A stretch of DNA of 16,450 nt from an uncultured Butyrivibrio sp. (lineage in GTDB: Bacteria; Bacillota; Clostridia; Lachnospirales; Lachnospiraceae). The notes beneath the pieces were generated by a model. It was not told the DNA's origin. It saw only the letters and a list, made by a program, of their open reading frames with translations, and ran no database searches. Shown here piece by piece: positions 1 to 7,166 of this stretch (positions within the stretch are counted from its first letter, which is position 1; each line of letters opens with the position of its first letter). The position numbers and the translations under genes were made by a program. Location: NCBI GenBank assembly GCA_947169985.1, contig CAMVRW010000019.1:1-16450 (forward strand). The letters run 5' to 3'.

Positions 1-1
1 A

Positions 2-340
2 AAGAAGGGAATCATCTGCTTCTCCCCTCTCGCCCAGGGAATGCTCACCGACAGATACCTGGAAGGAATCCCTGAGGACAGCAGAATCCGCACAGACGGC
101 CGTTTCCTTAAGGAGAGCACTGTTGACGAGAATATTCCCAGAGTTCGTGCCCTCAACGAAATTGCCAAGAACCGTGGCCAGACCCTTGCTGAGATGGCTC
201 TCGCCTGGGTATTAAAGGACGACTACGTAACTTCTGTTCTTGTGGGTGCATCAAGACCGGCACAGATCCTGGACAACATTAAGGCAATCGAAAATCTGAC
301 CTTCACAGATGAAGAACTGAAAGCAATCGACAGCATCTGA
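2..340 (+). CDS. Aldo/keto reductase, C-terminal part (5' end outside window)
   Basis: This is the C-terminal 112 residues of an NADPH-dependent aldo/keto reductase; the open frame runs in from the left edge without a start. The visible part holds KGIICFSPLAQGMLTD, the typical beta-strand and loop with the S-P-L-x-x-G motif, and near the end SVLVGASRPAQILDNI, the family's cofactor-binding segment (I/V-x-G-A/S-x-x-x-x-Q-x-x-x-N). The wording G-M-L-T-D-R-Y-L-x-G-I-P and the R-T-D-G-R-F-L stretch resemble the YghZ/L-glyceraldehyde-3-phosphate reductase branch (AKR14). The family assignment is firm; the substrate is an inference from resemblance. The next gene starts 15 bases after the stop on the same strand, so the two may share a transcript. 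Confidence 0.88.
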   Translation, partial: KKGIICFSPLAQGMLTDRYLEGIPEDSRIRTDGRFLKESTVDENIPRVRALNEIAKNRGQTLAEMALAWVLKDDYVTSVLVGASRPAQILDNIKAIENLTFTDEELKAIDSI

Positions 341-355
341 TTGGAGAAATAGAAA

Positions 356-1435
356 ATGGTTTCACTTCTTACTATGATCGTAAACGCCGTTACCGGCGCA
401 CTTATATATGCTCTTAAGGCGTTCTTTTCGCTTCTTACCTGGTTCGGAAAGAGCTTCCTTAAGTTCTTGAAACTGTTGTATGTGGTTCTTCCCATCACAT
501 GCATTGTTTTTGTGCTTCTTTTTCTGGTGAACATATTCGTGCTCTGCACTGGAAAGTCAGGAATTATCCAGGGAGGCGCTCCGGAGATTGGACAGCCTGG
601 CATGACAGGTCAGGAAATGTCCGGAAATCCTGCGATGCCTTCCATCCCTGATATAAACATCCCAGGGGACTTCGTAGACGATGCAAAAGTCCAGCAGGAA
701 GCTGGCAATATGCTCCTTCGCGACAGACTGGTAGTTTCAAATATGTTCGGTGAACTTAAGACATGGTGGACTTCAAATGTATACTCCTATCACGGAAGCA
801 CTCCTTACATCTTTCTTCTTATACTTACAATCCTGATGTTCCTTCCTGTAGTGAGCATCCTTCTTGTTTTTTCCGTATTTGCATCCTTTGGAAATATCCT
901 TTTTATAAGCGTTGTTGTAGATGCTGCCCTCTACCTTATCCGTGCCATCACAGGGGCAACCTTCGTAAAGCAGGCCCAAGGCCGCTATTTCAGACTCTTC
1001 CCAGAAGCAGGCAGAAGGCACTATGAAAAGAGCTATGACAAGTTCCTTAAGAATCGCGACAAAGAAATGAGGGAAGAACTTCGCCATGGAAGACGTACCA
1101 AGGCAGAGGACTTCTATGAGGATGAGGAAGACTACGACGAAGAACAGGATGATTATTACGAAGATGAAGACGATTTCTACGAAGATGAGGACGACTTCGA
1201 AGAGGACGAGGACGTCGAGGAAGATTACGAAGACGACTACGATGAGCCCACAAAAAAAGGCGCCGGAACATCCGGCACCTTTGATTTCTTTGCAGGCTGC
1301 ACTTCCCGTGAAAGTGTAGACAAGAAGTATAAGTCCCTTGTTAAACTTTACCACCCCGACAACATGGACGGGGACACAGCTGCTCTCCAGGAGATCAACG
1401 CCCAGTACGCTGAGGCCAAGAAGCGCTTCGGATAA
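356..1435 (+). CDS. Membrane protein with acidic linker and C-terminal J-domain
   Basis: A 359-residue membrane protein, probably a membrane-anchored Hsp70 (DnaK) co-chaperone. Hydrophobic segments lie near residues 5-28, 41-64, 150-178 and 180-198; residues 70-110 are Gly/Pro/Met-rich and could be an extracytoplasmic loop. A basic amphipathic stretch (200-250) leads into an almost purely acidic, Tyr/Phe-spotted linker (251-298). Residues 308-359 match helices II-III of a J-domain, with the invariant H-P-D at 333-335 (K-L-Y-H-P-D-N) and a closing helix A-L-Q-E-I-N-A-Q-Y-A-E-A. Family knowledge says HPD is needed to stimulate DnaK ATPase; cytosolic placement of the J-domain is inferred. The start follows GGAG at 343-346 with good spacing. 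There is no zinc-finger or client-binding domain of classical DnaJ, so this is a class III-type J-protein. Its client is unknown. Confidence 0.82.
   Translation: MVSLLTMIVNAVTGALIYALKAFFSLLTWFGKSFLKFLKLLYVVLPITCIVFVLLFLVNIFVLCTGKSGIIQGGAPEIGQPGMTGQEMSGNPAMPSIPDINIPGDFVDDAKVQQEAGNMLLRDRLVVSNMFGELKTWWTSNVYSYHGSTPYIFLLILTILMFLPVVSILLVFSVFASFGNILFISVVVDAALYLIRAITGATFVKQAQGRYFRLFPEAGRRHYEKSYDKFLKNRDKEMREELRHGRRTKAEDFYEDEEDYDEEQDDYYEDEDDFYEDEDDFEEDEDVEEDYEDDYDEPTKKGAGTSGTFDFFAGCTSRESVDKKYKSLVKLYHPDNMDGDTAALQEINAQYAEAKKRFG
1106..1249 (+). repeat. Low-complexity acidic repeat region within the J-domain gene
   Basis: About 48 codons are nearly all GAA/GAG/GAT/GAC with regular Tyr or Phe codons. The peptide unit is roughly E-D-E-D-D-F-Y, repeated imperfectly. 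The DNA is purine-rich on the plus strand, which creates long spurious open frames in the other frames. Such tracts change length easily by slippage, so copy number may differ between strains. Confidence 0.85.
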
Positions 1436-1465
1436 GTTATAACAGCCTTCCCGGACTACACTTTA

Positions 1466-3265
1466 TTACCCAGCCTTTTGGTCGATCTCGATGGTGAGGA
1501 CGTTGAGGCCAAGCATGTTCTGATAACTCATGTCTGTTGCGATCTTTCCTATGGTACGTATACCAATGTTTTTGGTAGGATCCTCAGGATTAAGAAGATC
1601 TGTTCTTTCAACCGGATCAAAGGGTACGCAGTCGTCCTTGATACGGAGCATAACGCCCTCTTTCTTGCAGATTACGCGGACATCCATATCATGCTCTTTT
1701 TTATCTACTATAAATCCATGACTGACAACATTTCCTGCCATCTCTTCCAGGGCCAATGCTGAAAAATACGCTGTCTTTTTGTCGTAGCCGTGGTCGGAAA
1801 CAAATTTCTGGATTGTCTCGGAACATCCAATAACATCATCCATGCTATTTATTACGATGGCCAGTCTGTCCTTATCTTCCACTCCAAAACCCGGTTTGAA
1901 TAAAAGCCACTCATCCACATTTCTGGGAACATGCTTCGTCCAAACGATGGCGTAGACCACGTAAACCATTGATGTTATCAGGATTCCTATTGGAGTAGCC
2001 CACCATACACCAAGAACCCCCATCAAAGGAGCCAGTATAATAGCGGGAACCACAACGCTAACATAGCCATCCATGATTGAGCTGATATGTACAGCTATAT
2101 TGTGACCTGAGGCCTGAAGGTAGTTGGTCTGAATCTGTACCAGGAGTATAAAAGGCATAGCCAGCGTATAGATCATGAACTGCTGCTTGGTAATGATGTA
2201 AACCTCTGAGGTCTTGTCCTTGAAAAAGATTGAAGACATTGCACCGGAAAGCAAGAATAATAGCACCATAGCAAAGATCATCATGGCCATAAGCCTGGTA
2301 AGTGCAAGCCTGATCAGTTCTTTTATTGAATCCCTGTCTTCCTCTCCCACATAGACACTAGCCAGCATCCTTATTACTGTTCCGCCGCCAACGGCAATAG
2401 CCACAAAAAGACCTGTGATCATCCCCATAGATGCTCTTGAGGAAAGACCAGCCTCTCCGCCGACACTAAGGACTATTCTGTTAAGTGTAAGATCTCTCAT
2501 AGCAAGACAGACCTGCAAAAGTGCTCCGGGACTTCCAATCTTTATAAGTTCCAAAGTCTTTGCCCAATATATATTTGAAAAGCTGAATTTCATCTGAGCC
2601 TTTCCTGAAAAATAGTAGGGAACCAGAACCAGGAAATAGATCCAGTTACAGGTACTTGTTGCTATGGCCAGGCCAAAAACATCAAGCTTAAGGATAGTAA
2701 CAAAGAGGATGTCCATGAGAATATTAGATACGATCATAGCGCCGACACCCATGTAATTTCTCTTACTCTGGGTTTCCAGCTGAAGGAAGCTTCCCAGCTG
2801 CTGCGCCACAAACATTGGGACAATGCCCATGGCATATCCACGGGAATAATTCATGAGACTTTCCTTAAGTCCCTCATCCGCTCCACAGAACAGAGCTATT
2901 TCTTCAGGGAAAAAGAAACAGATTCCTGATAAGATGAGACCGATTATAACTGCCAGTGAAATACAAAGAGAAAAGATACCTCTTGTCTTTTCCAGCTCTC
3001 CTGTCCCTATGAACCTGCCACTTAGAACAGCTCCGCCACCCATGACCACAGAGCAGATAGCTGAAATAATGCCTATAACAGCAAAAAACAGACCAATAAC
3101 ACCAACGGTTCTCTCGCTGATGTATCGGCCTGCTATAATTCCATCCACTATTGTGTTGACGAAGTTCATCGCAAAGATAAGTAACTGTACAGGAAGCAGC
3201 TTAAAAAAAAGCCTTTCAAGCATTGGGTTTTTAGAGGAACTCTTGCCAAAAAACTTTGCTGTCAT
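1466..3265 (-). CDS. MATE-family transporter fused to an RsbW-like ATPase domain
   Basis: A 599-residue fusion. Residues ~15-445 form a MATE/NorM-type polytopic transporter: about twelve hydrophobic segments, the opening N-x-x-x-I-V-D-G-I-I-A-G-R (34-47), the G-G-G-A-V-L-S-G motif (76-83) and the pseudo-repeated second half (from ~240) with S-R-A-S-M-G-M. Residues ~465-597 are a GHKL ATPase of the RsbW/HATPase_c_2 type: N-box L-A-L-E-E-M-A-G-N-V-V-S-H-G (504-517), a G1-like R-I-K-D-D-C-V-P-F-D-P (541-551, Cys where Gly is usual) and a G2-like N-I-G-I-R-T-I (566-572). MATE proteins export drugs or metabolites by Na+ or H+ antiport; the ATPase could sense or switch a partner, which is inference. 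The reading frame is open upstream to 3466, but ATG at 3265 has a perfect AAAGGAG at 3276-3282, and the longer form would overlap the preceding gene. Confidence 0.88.
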   Translation of the reverse strand: MTAKFFGKSSSKNPMLERLFFKLLPVQLLIFAMNFVNTIVDGIIAGRYISERTVGVIGLFFAVIGIISAICSVVMGGGAVLSGRFIGTGELEKTRGIFSLCISLAVIIGLILSGICFFFPEEIALFCGADEGLKESLMNYSRGYAMGIVPMFVAQQLGSFLQLETQSKRNYMGVGAMIVSNILMDILFVTILKLDVFGLAIATSTCNWIYFLVLVPYYFSGKAQMKFSFSNIYWAKTLELIKIGSPGALLQVCLAMRDLTLNRIVLSVGGEAGLSSRASMGMITGLFVAIAVGGGTVIRMLASVYVGEEDRDSIKELIRLALTRLMAMMIFAMVLLFLLSGAMSSIFFKDKTSEVYIITKQQFMIYTLAMPFILLVQIQTNYLQASGHNIAVHISSIMDGYVSVVVPAIILAPLMGVLGVWWATPIGILITSMVYVVYAIVWTKHVPRNVDEWLLFKPGFGVEDKDRLAIVINSMDDVIGCSETIQKFVSDHGYDKKTAYFSALALEEMAGNVVSHGFIVDKKEHDMDVRVICKKEGVMLRIKDDCVPFDPVERTDLLNPEDPTKNIGIRTIGKIATDMSYQNMLGLNVLTIEIDQKAG

Positions 3266-3287
3266 GCTAACAACGCTCCTTTCAAGA

Positions 3288-3704
3288 TCAGTTTTTATCA
3301 GGTGGGATAATTCCTCCAGCCTGCTTCTTAAGCTTCTCCACCGCCTTAAAATAGGCTGCAGCCATTGCCTTAGGGGCTCTGGTTTCCATACCCATTTCCT
3401 TTGCGTTGGCAAGCTCCGCTTCTTTGTCAGAAATAAACATAACCTCCGTAGGATCAACATCTGCATCCGTAATATAAGCCAGCATTGTATCCATCATATT
3501 TTTCCCGCCATAGGAAAAGCAGAAATCCTCAAACATTCCGGGTCTGTGCTCGGAGCACCAGCTGGCTTTCATGCCCTCTTCACCCTCAAGGGGGCCATCA
3601 AAAAGAAGCAGCTTACATTTATACCGTTCTTTCATCATACAAAGCTGCTTTACCAGCATCTCATTATTCATATCGTCATAATCTGCGAATATGATCTTTA
3701 TCAT
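3288..3704 (-). CDS. Small HAD-like protein of unknown function
   Basis: A 138-residue soluble protein, tentatively a degenerate or reduced member of the haloacid-dehalogenase fold. Two parts suggest this: the N-terminal strand M-I-K-I-I-F-A-D-Y-D-D (D8/D10 in the place of the HAD DxD motif) and V-M-F-I-S-D-K-E-A-E-L-A-N-A-K-E-M-G-M-E-T (88-108), which resembles HAD motif IV and the following helix. The usual Thr/Ser and Lys motifs between them cannot be placed, and HAD enzymes are normally over 200 residues, so catalysis is doubtful. Its start codon overlaps the alr stop in TAATG, implying translational coupling to alr; the MATE gene follows after 22 bases. No function is assigned. Confidence 0.7.
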   Translation of the reverse strand: MIKIIFADYDDMNNEMLVKQLCMMKERYKCKLLLFDGPLEGEEGMKASWCSEHRPGMFEDFCFSYGGKNMMDTMLAYITDADVDPTEVMFISDKEAELANAKEMGMETRAPKAMAAAYFKAVEKLKKQAGGIIPPDKN

Positions 3705-4870
3705 TAAACAAACACCCTTGGCACTCTCTTGTTGATGTCACAGGTAAGCTCGTAGTTAAATCTTCCGGACAGATCTCCCAAAAATTCTGCAGTGATCTCC
3801 TCGCCTGTTGTCTTGTCTCTTCCAAGGAGAACAACCTCGTCTCCCTCCATTACGTAGGGAATATCCGTAACATCAACCATAAACTGGTCCATGCATACCC
3901 TTCCGATGATGGGAGCATGATGACCGTTGATAACTTCAAAGCCCTTATTTGAAAGACTCCTTGGATATCCATCGCCATATCCAACAGGAATCGTGGCAAT
4001 CCTGGTTTCTTTAGTTGTCACATAGGTTCCGCCATAGCTTACAGGCGTCCCCTTGGGAACCTCCTTCACCATTACTATATGGCTGATCAGCTCCATAGCA
4101 GGCTTAAGGCTTATGATATCCTTTGGCACCTCATCAGAAGGCCACATGCCGTACATTGTAACCCCGGCCCTTACCATATCCATGGAGGACTCAGGAACAG
4201 CAATAATGCTGGCTGAATTAGCACAGTGCTTGATAGGTATCTTATAATCAAGCTCTGATTCTATCCTGTTCAGGAAGCCCTTAAATACCTCTTCCCTCTC
4301 TCTTACATTGGTAAGGTCCTCTTCATCAGCCCTTGCAAAGTGTGTGAATACGCCCTCAACCTTTATGCCCTCCAGGGCCAGTACTTCTTTGACAAAAGAA
4401 ATGCCATCATCATCGGGGGTTATTCCTATTCTGGACATTCCTGTATCCACTGCCAGATGTACAGGTGGCACCTCTGAAATGTCCCCCTTGTCCAAAAGCT
4501 CTTTTCCCAGATCGGATAGCTCTGATGCCATGTCCGGTCTGAAAACTGAAGGTCTGATGCCCTCCTTTAACATGCGCTCGTAAGCGTATGGGAAGGTATA
4601 GCCCAGGATCAGTATGGGCTTTTTCATCCCTGCATCTCTAAGTTCAAAGGCCTCTTCAGCTGTGGCTGTTGCGTAGCCCCAGATGTAATCCTTTGTCTCC
4701 AGATCCTTAGCGATCTCTACTGCTCCGTGGCCGTAGCCGTCTGTCTTGATAACTGCCATGATCTTAGTTCCGGCAGGTATATTATCTCTCATAGCCTCCA
4801 GGTTATGCTCGATGGCCTTAAGGTCAATCTTTGCATAAACTCTTGGATGCTGCTGCGTCAATTCTTCCAT
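3704..4870 (-). CDS. alr: Alanine racemase
   Basis: PLP-dependent racemase that interconverts L- and D-alanine for peptidoglycan precursors in the cytoplasm. At 388 residues it has normal family length. The N-terminal TIM barrel starts with R-V-Y-A-K-I-D-L-K-A-I-x-H-N (10-23); the PLP-binding lysine is K42 in A-V-I-K-T-D-G-Y-G-H-G-A. V-D-T-G-M-S-R-I-G (141-149) supplies the conserved arginine, the catalytic tyrosine of the C-terminal domain is Y279 in V-S-Y-G-G-T-Y, and the M-D-Q signature is at 327-329. It starts 15 bases after the nnr stop with only a weak TTGGA/GAGG Shine-Dalgarno, and its stop overlaps the start of the next gene by one base. It therefore sits inside the rex-nnr operon. 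Confidence 0.97.
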   Translation of the reverse strand: MEELTQQHPRVYAKIDLKAIEHNLEAMRDNIPAGTKIMAVIKTDGYGHGAVEIAKDLETKDYIWGYATATAEEAFELRDAGMKKPILILGYTFPYAYERMLKEGIRPSVFRPDMASELSDLGKELLDKGDISEVPPVHLAVDTGMSRIGITPDDDGISFVKEVLALEGIKVEGVFTHFARADEEDLTNVREREEVFKGFLNRIESELDYKIPIKHCANSASIIAVPESSMDMVRAGVTMYGMWPSDEVPKDIISLKPAMELISHIVMVKEVPKGTPVSYGGTYVTTKETRIATIPVGYGDGYPRSLSNKGFEVINGHHAPIIGRVCMDQFMVDVTDIPYVMEGDEVVLLGRDKTTGEEITAEFLGDLSGRFNYELTCDINKRVPRVFV

Positions 4871-4885
4871 TTCAATAATCCAACC

Positions 4886-6442
4886 TCAAGTTAGTATTTC
4901 AGGCAGGGCTGCTACTATGTCTGTGGCAACCATGGAATATCTTCCAGCTGTCTCAGCGGCCTTATCCCCTGCTCTTCCGTGGATATAGGCTCCGGCTGCT
5001 GCGATATCAAATCCTGACAGTCCGGGAAGGCATAGAGCTCCAAGTATTCCTGAGAGCACATCTCCCGATCCGGCAGTTGCCATACCATCATTTCCACTAA
5101 CATTAATATAAATCTTTTTTTCGTTGCTGTCAGCAACTATGCTCCGGGCGTCCTTACAAAGGACAGTTCCGTGGATCTTCCCTGCAAGTTCCCTTGGATA
5201 CTCCAAAAGATGTTCCTTGCACTCTTTAATGGGCTTTCCCATAAGCCTTGAAAACTCGCCCATATGAGGAGTTAGGATAAGATTCTTTTTCCCGGTTGCA
5301 AAATTCTCTGCAAGGCGCATCAGCTCTTTATCTTCAGCCAGGATATTAAGAGCATCCGCATCCGTCACAAGGCTCTTGTCATAATATTCCAGCATCACGG
5401 TCAAAAGTTCTTTTCCCTTGGCAGCTGTACCAATGCCGGGACCAATGACCGCCTGGGTGGACCATTCCATCAAAAGCCTTAGCTTATCCATTACGGGTTC
5501 AAAGTCCTCGTAGGTTTCCAGCATGGCTTCCGGTAAAAGAGTCTTCACCGCCTCGGCGTTTTCCGCCGCAGTAAAAATCCTGACCATTCCTGCTCCTGCC
5601 TTAAGTGCTGCAGATGCAGCAAGGATGCAGGCTCCGCTTATGTCCTTGGAACCAGCTACAATAAGGACCTTTCCATTAGTTCCCTTGTTGGAATCCTTCC
5701 TTCTTTCAGGCAAAAGAGCTAAGGGCTCTCCATCATGAAATACCGCCAAAGGCTCTTTTCCAAGAAAGCTCTCCTTAGTGATGCCGGCATCAGCTACCAC
5801 CAGCTCTCCGCAGTACTCACAGCCCGGATAAAGGATCTGGCCAAGCTTCATCTGATTAAAGGTTACGGTCATATCTGCCTTGACAGCAGCTTCAAAAACC
5901 TGGCCGGTATCAGCGCTTACGCCTGAGGGCATATCCACCGAGATCAGAAAAATATCTTTTCCCATTTCCTCTTTGCATTTCTCGGTATATTTAACTGCCT
6001 CCAGAGCATCTCCCACAAGAGGCCTGGAAAGCCCGATGCCAAATAGCGCATCAACTATGATATCAAAATCAAATCCGTTTTTTCGCTCCTGAAGCCCCAA
6101 AAAGGTCTCAGTTACAATACCGTACTTCTCAGCTATCCTCAGCTGTTTAAGAAGAAGGTCCGTGGTCTTGGTCATATCCCCAATAATGCACTGGGTAACA
6201 AGATATCCCCTGGTCTTTAGTATTCTGCCGATGCAGACTCCATCTCCGCCGTTATTGCCAACCCCGGCAAGGATCAGAACCCTGTAGGGTCTTACGGCGT
6301 TTCGCGCTTTTTTCCAATCCTCAATCCGGCTTACAACCTCAAGGGAAGCCCTCTCCATGAGAATAGCCGTATCAACGCCAAAAACCTCCGAGGTATTTCG
6401 GTCCATTATCTTCATTTCCTGGCTTGAAAGGGCGTATTTCAA
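4886..6442 (-). CDS. nnr: Bifunctional NAD(P)H-hydrate repair enzyme (epimerase plus dehydratase)
   Basis: A 518-residue enzyme that repairs hydrated NADH and NADPH: the N-terminal YjeF_N domain (~1-225) epimerises R- and S-NAD(P)HX, and the C-terminal ribokinase-like domain (~240-518) dehydrates S-NAD(P)HX using ADP or ATP. Visible motifs are V-G-N-N-G-G-D-G (61-68), D131 in I-V-D-A-L-F-G-I-G, S-V-D-M-P-S-G (168-174), D-A-D-A-L-N (361-366), T-P-H-M-G-E-F (391-397) and the catalytic G-N-D-G-M-A-T-A-G-S-G-D-V-L-S-G (450-465). Both halves look intact. The start is TTG at 6442: an in-frame TAA lies directly before it and a strong GGGGAGG sits eight bases upstream. Lying in a Rex-led operon, it links NADH status with NAD(P)H repair. 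Confidence 0.96.
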   Translation of the reverse strand: MKYALSSQEMKIMDRNTSEVFGVDTAILMERASLEVVSRIEDWKKARNAVRPYRVLILAGVGNNGGDGVCIGRILKTRGYLVTQCIIGDMTKTTDLLLKQLRIAEKYGIVTETFLGLQERKNGFDFDIIVDALFGIGLSRPLVGDALEAVKYTEKCKEEMGKDIFLISVDMPSGVSADTGQVFEAAVKADMTVTFNQMKLGQILYPGCEYCGELVVADAGITKESFLGKEPLAVFHDGEPLALLPERRKDSNKGTNGKVLIVAGSKDISGACILAASAALKAGAGMVRIFTAAENAEAVKTLLPEAMLETYEDFEPVMDKLRLLMEWSTQAVIGPGIGTAAKGKELLTVMLEYYDKSLVTDADALNILAEDKELMRLAENFATGKKNLILTPHMGEFSRLMGKPIKECKEHLLEYPRELAGKIHGTVLCKDARSIVADSNEKKIYINVSGNDGMATAGSGDVLSGILGALCLPGLSGFDIAAAGAYIHGRAGDKAAETAGRYSMVATDIVAALPEILT

Positions 6443-6450
6443 TTATTTAT

Positions 6451-6457
6451 CCTCCCC
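6451..6457 (-). promoter_or_regulatory. Ribosome binding site that fixes the nnr TTG start
   Basis: GGGGAGG on the minus strand, eight bases before the TTG at 6442. Because an in-frame TAA immediately precedes the TTG, no longer product is possible, and the next ATG (residue 10) has no comparable site. Confidence 0.75.
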
Positions 6458-6465
6458 AACTAAGT

Positions 6466-6487
6466 AAGGCTGCCACCGGGCAGCCTT
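6466..6487 (-). terminator. Perfect 9-bp hairpin between the coiled-coil gene and nnr
   Basis: AAGGCTGCC and GGCAGCCTT (6466-6474 and 6479-6487) pair perfectly around a four-base loop, starting four bases past the stop of the upstream gene. On the minus strand the tail is ACTTAGTTGG, a poor U-tract, so this is more likely a partial terminator or an RNA-stabilising hairpin than a full stop. It may lower nnr-alr expression relative to rex. Confidence 0.5.
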
Positions 6488-6491
6488 TAAT

Positions 6492-7154
6492 TCAATCCGT
6501 ATACTCGCTCTCGTCCCCGGAAAGCGGCCTTCTGACTGGATGTCTTCTGTTCGGATCATATTTGATATCAAAGATATCGATGACCTCGGGACCAAATATC
6601 TGATGCATGTAGGAATAGAGATTATAGTTCTCCATTTCAGCTTCCTGAAGCCTTATGACGTTCTTCTTAAGCTCCACTCTCACTTTGGAGATCCACTCAT
6701 CCAGGCCCTTGATGTATTCAGTATTTTCATGAAGGGTCTCGTAGCAGGCCTTCATGGTCTCAATCATAAGATTGTAGTCCACCTCATATATTTCCCTGGA
6801 GAGATCCAAAAGCTCGTCATCATATCCTTTGAGCTTATCGTTACACTCATTGATGAGCCTGGTTCTTTCCGATATTTCTTTTTCTATTGCAGGTGAATTG
6901 CCTGCCTTGTTGGCCTGATCCCTAAGGGGCACAATCTCGGAAAGAAGCGTCTTTTTAAGCTTCTTGATCCTCTTGGTCTCCATGCGGATCTTGCCATCAC
7001 GCTCAACTAAAGCATTCAGTTCATCCGCCAGCTTTTCAATCTCAGGGGTCATCTCTGTCTGGGTAAACAGCTGATGCCACTTATTGTCCAGCGTCAGGAT
7101 AGGGATACTCTTCCCCTCCAGTGCGGAGCTGTACACTCTATCATCTCTAGCCAT
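6492..7154 (-). CDS. Coiled-coil protein of unknown function in the rex operon
   Basis: A 220-residue soluble protein with no signal peptide or membrane segment. The N-terminal ~30 residues (S-A-L-E-G-K-S-I-P-I-L-T-L-D-N-K-W-H-Q-L-F) look like a short folded head. Residues ~35-180 are strongly charged and heptad-like, rich in Lys/Glu/Leu, and predict two or more long coiled-coil helices broken near N86-P88. The C-terminus (181-220) is I-F-G-P-E-V-I-D-I-F-D-I-K-Y-D-P-N-R-R followed by a basic, flexible tail. I do not recognise a named family. It starts 12 bases after the rex stop behind a weak GAGAG site, so it is probably co-transcribed with rex; a hairpin follows its stop. No function is proposed. 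Confidence 0.78.
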   Translation of the reverse strand: MARDDRVYSSALEGKSIPILTLDNKWHQLFTQTEMTPEIEKLADELNALVERDGKIRMETKRIKKLKKTLLSEIVPLRDQANKAGNSPAIEKEISERTRLINECNDKLKGYDDELLDLSREIYEVDYNLMIETMKACYETLHENTEYIKGLDEWISKVRVELKKNVIRLQEAEMENYNLYSYMHQIFGPEVIDIFDIKYDPNRRHPVRRPLSGDESEYTD

Positions 7155-7166
7155 CAGTTTCTCTCA

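Noticed and set aside
773..1354. Minus-strand open frame with Val/Ile/Phe-rich product
   Set aside because: It is the complement of the GA-rich acidic tract, which reads as hydrophobic codons; an artefact of low complexity.
1436..1465. Bidirectional terminator between the convergent J-protein and MATE genes
   Set aside because: No convincing stem with a U-tract could be built from these 30 bases.
3266..3466. In-frame N-terminal extension of the MATE-ATPase gene (67 residues)
   Set aside because: It overlaps the upstream gene in another frame, has no ribosome site at its start, and the peptide is basic and unlike MATE N-termini; ATG at 3265 has a perfect AAAGGAG.
2853..3707. Plus-strand open frame of 284 codons
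   Set aside because: It lies antisense to the MATE gene and the HAD-like gene, both with clear family features; its product is compositionally odd and has no recognisable domain.
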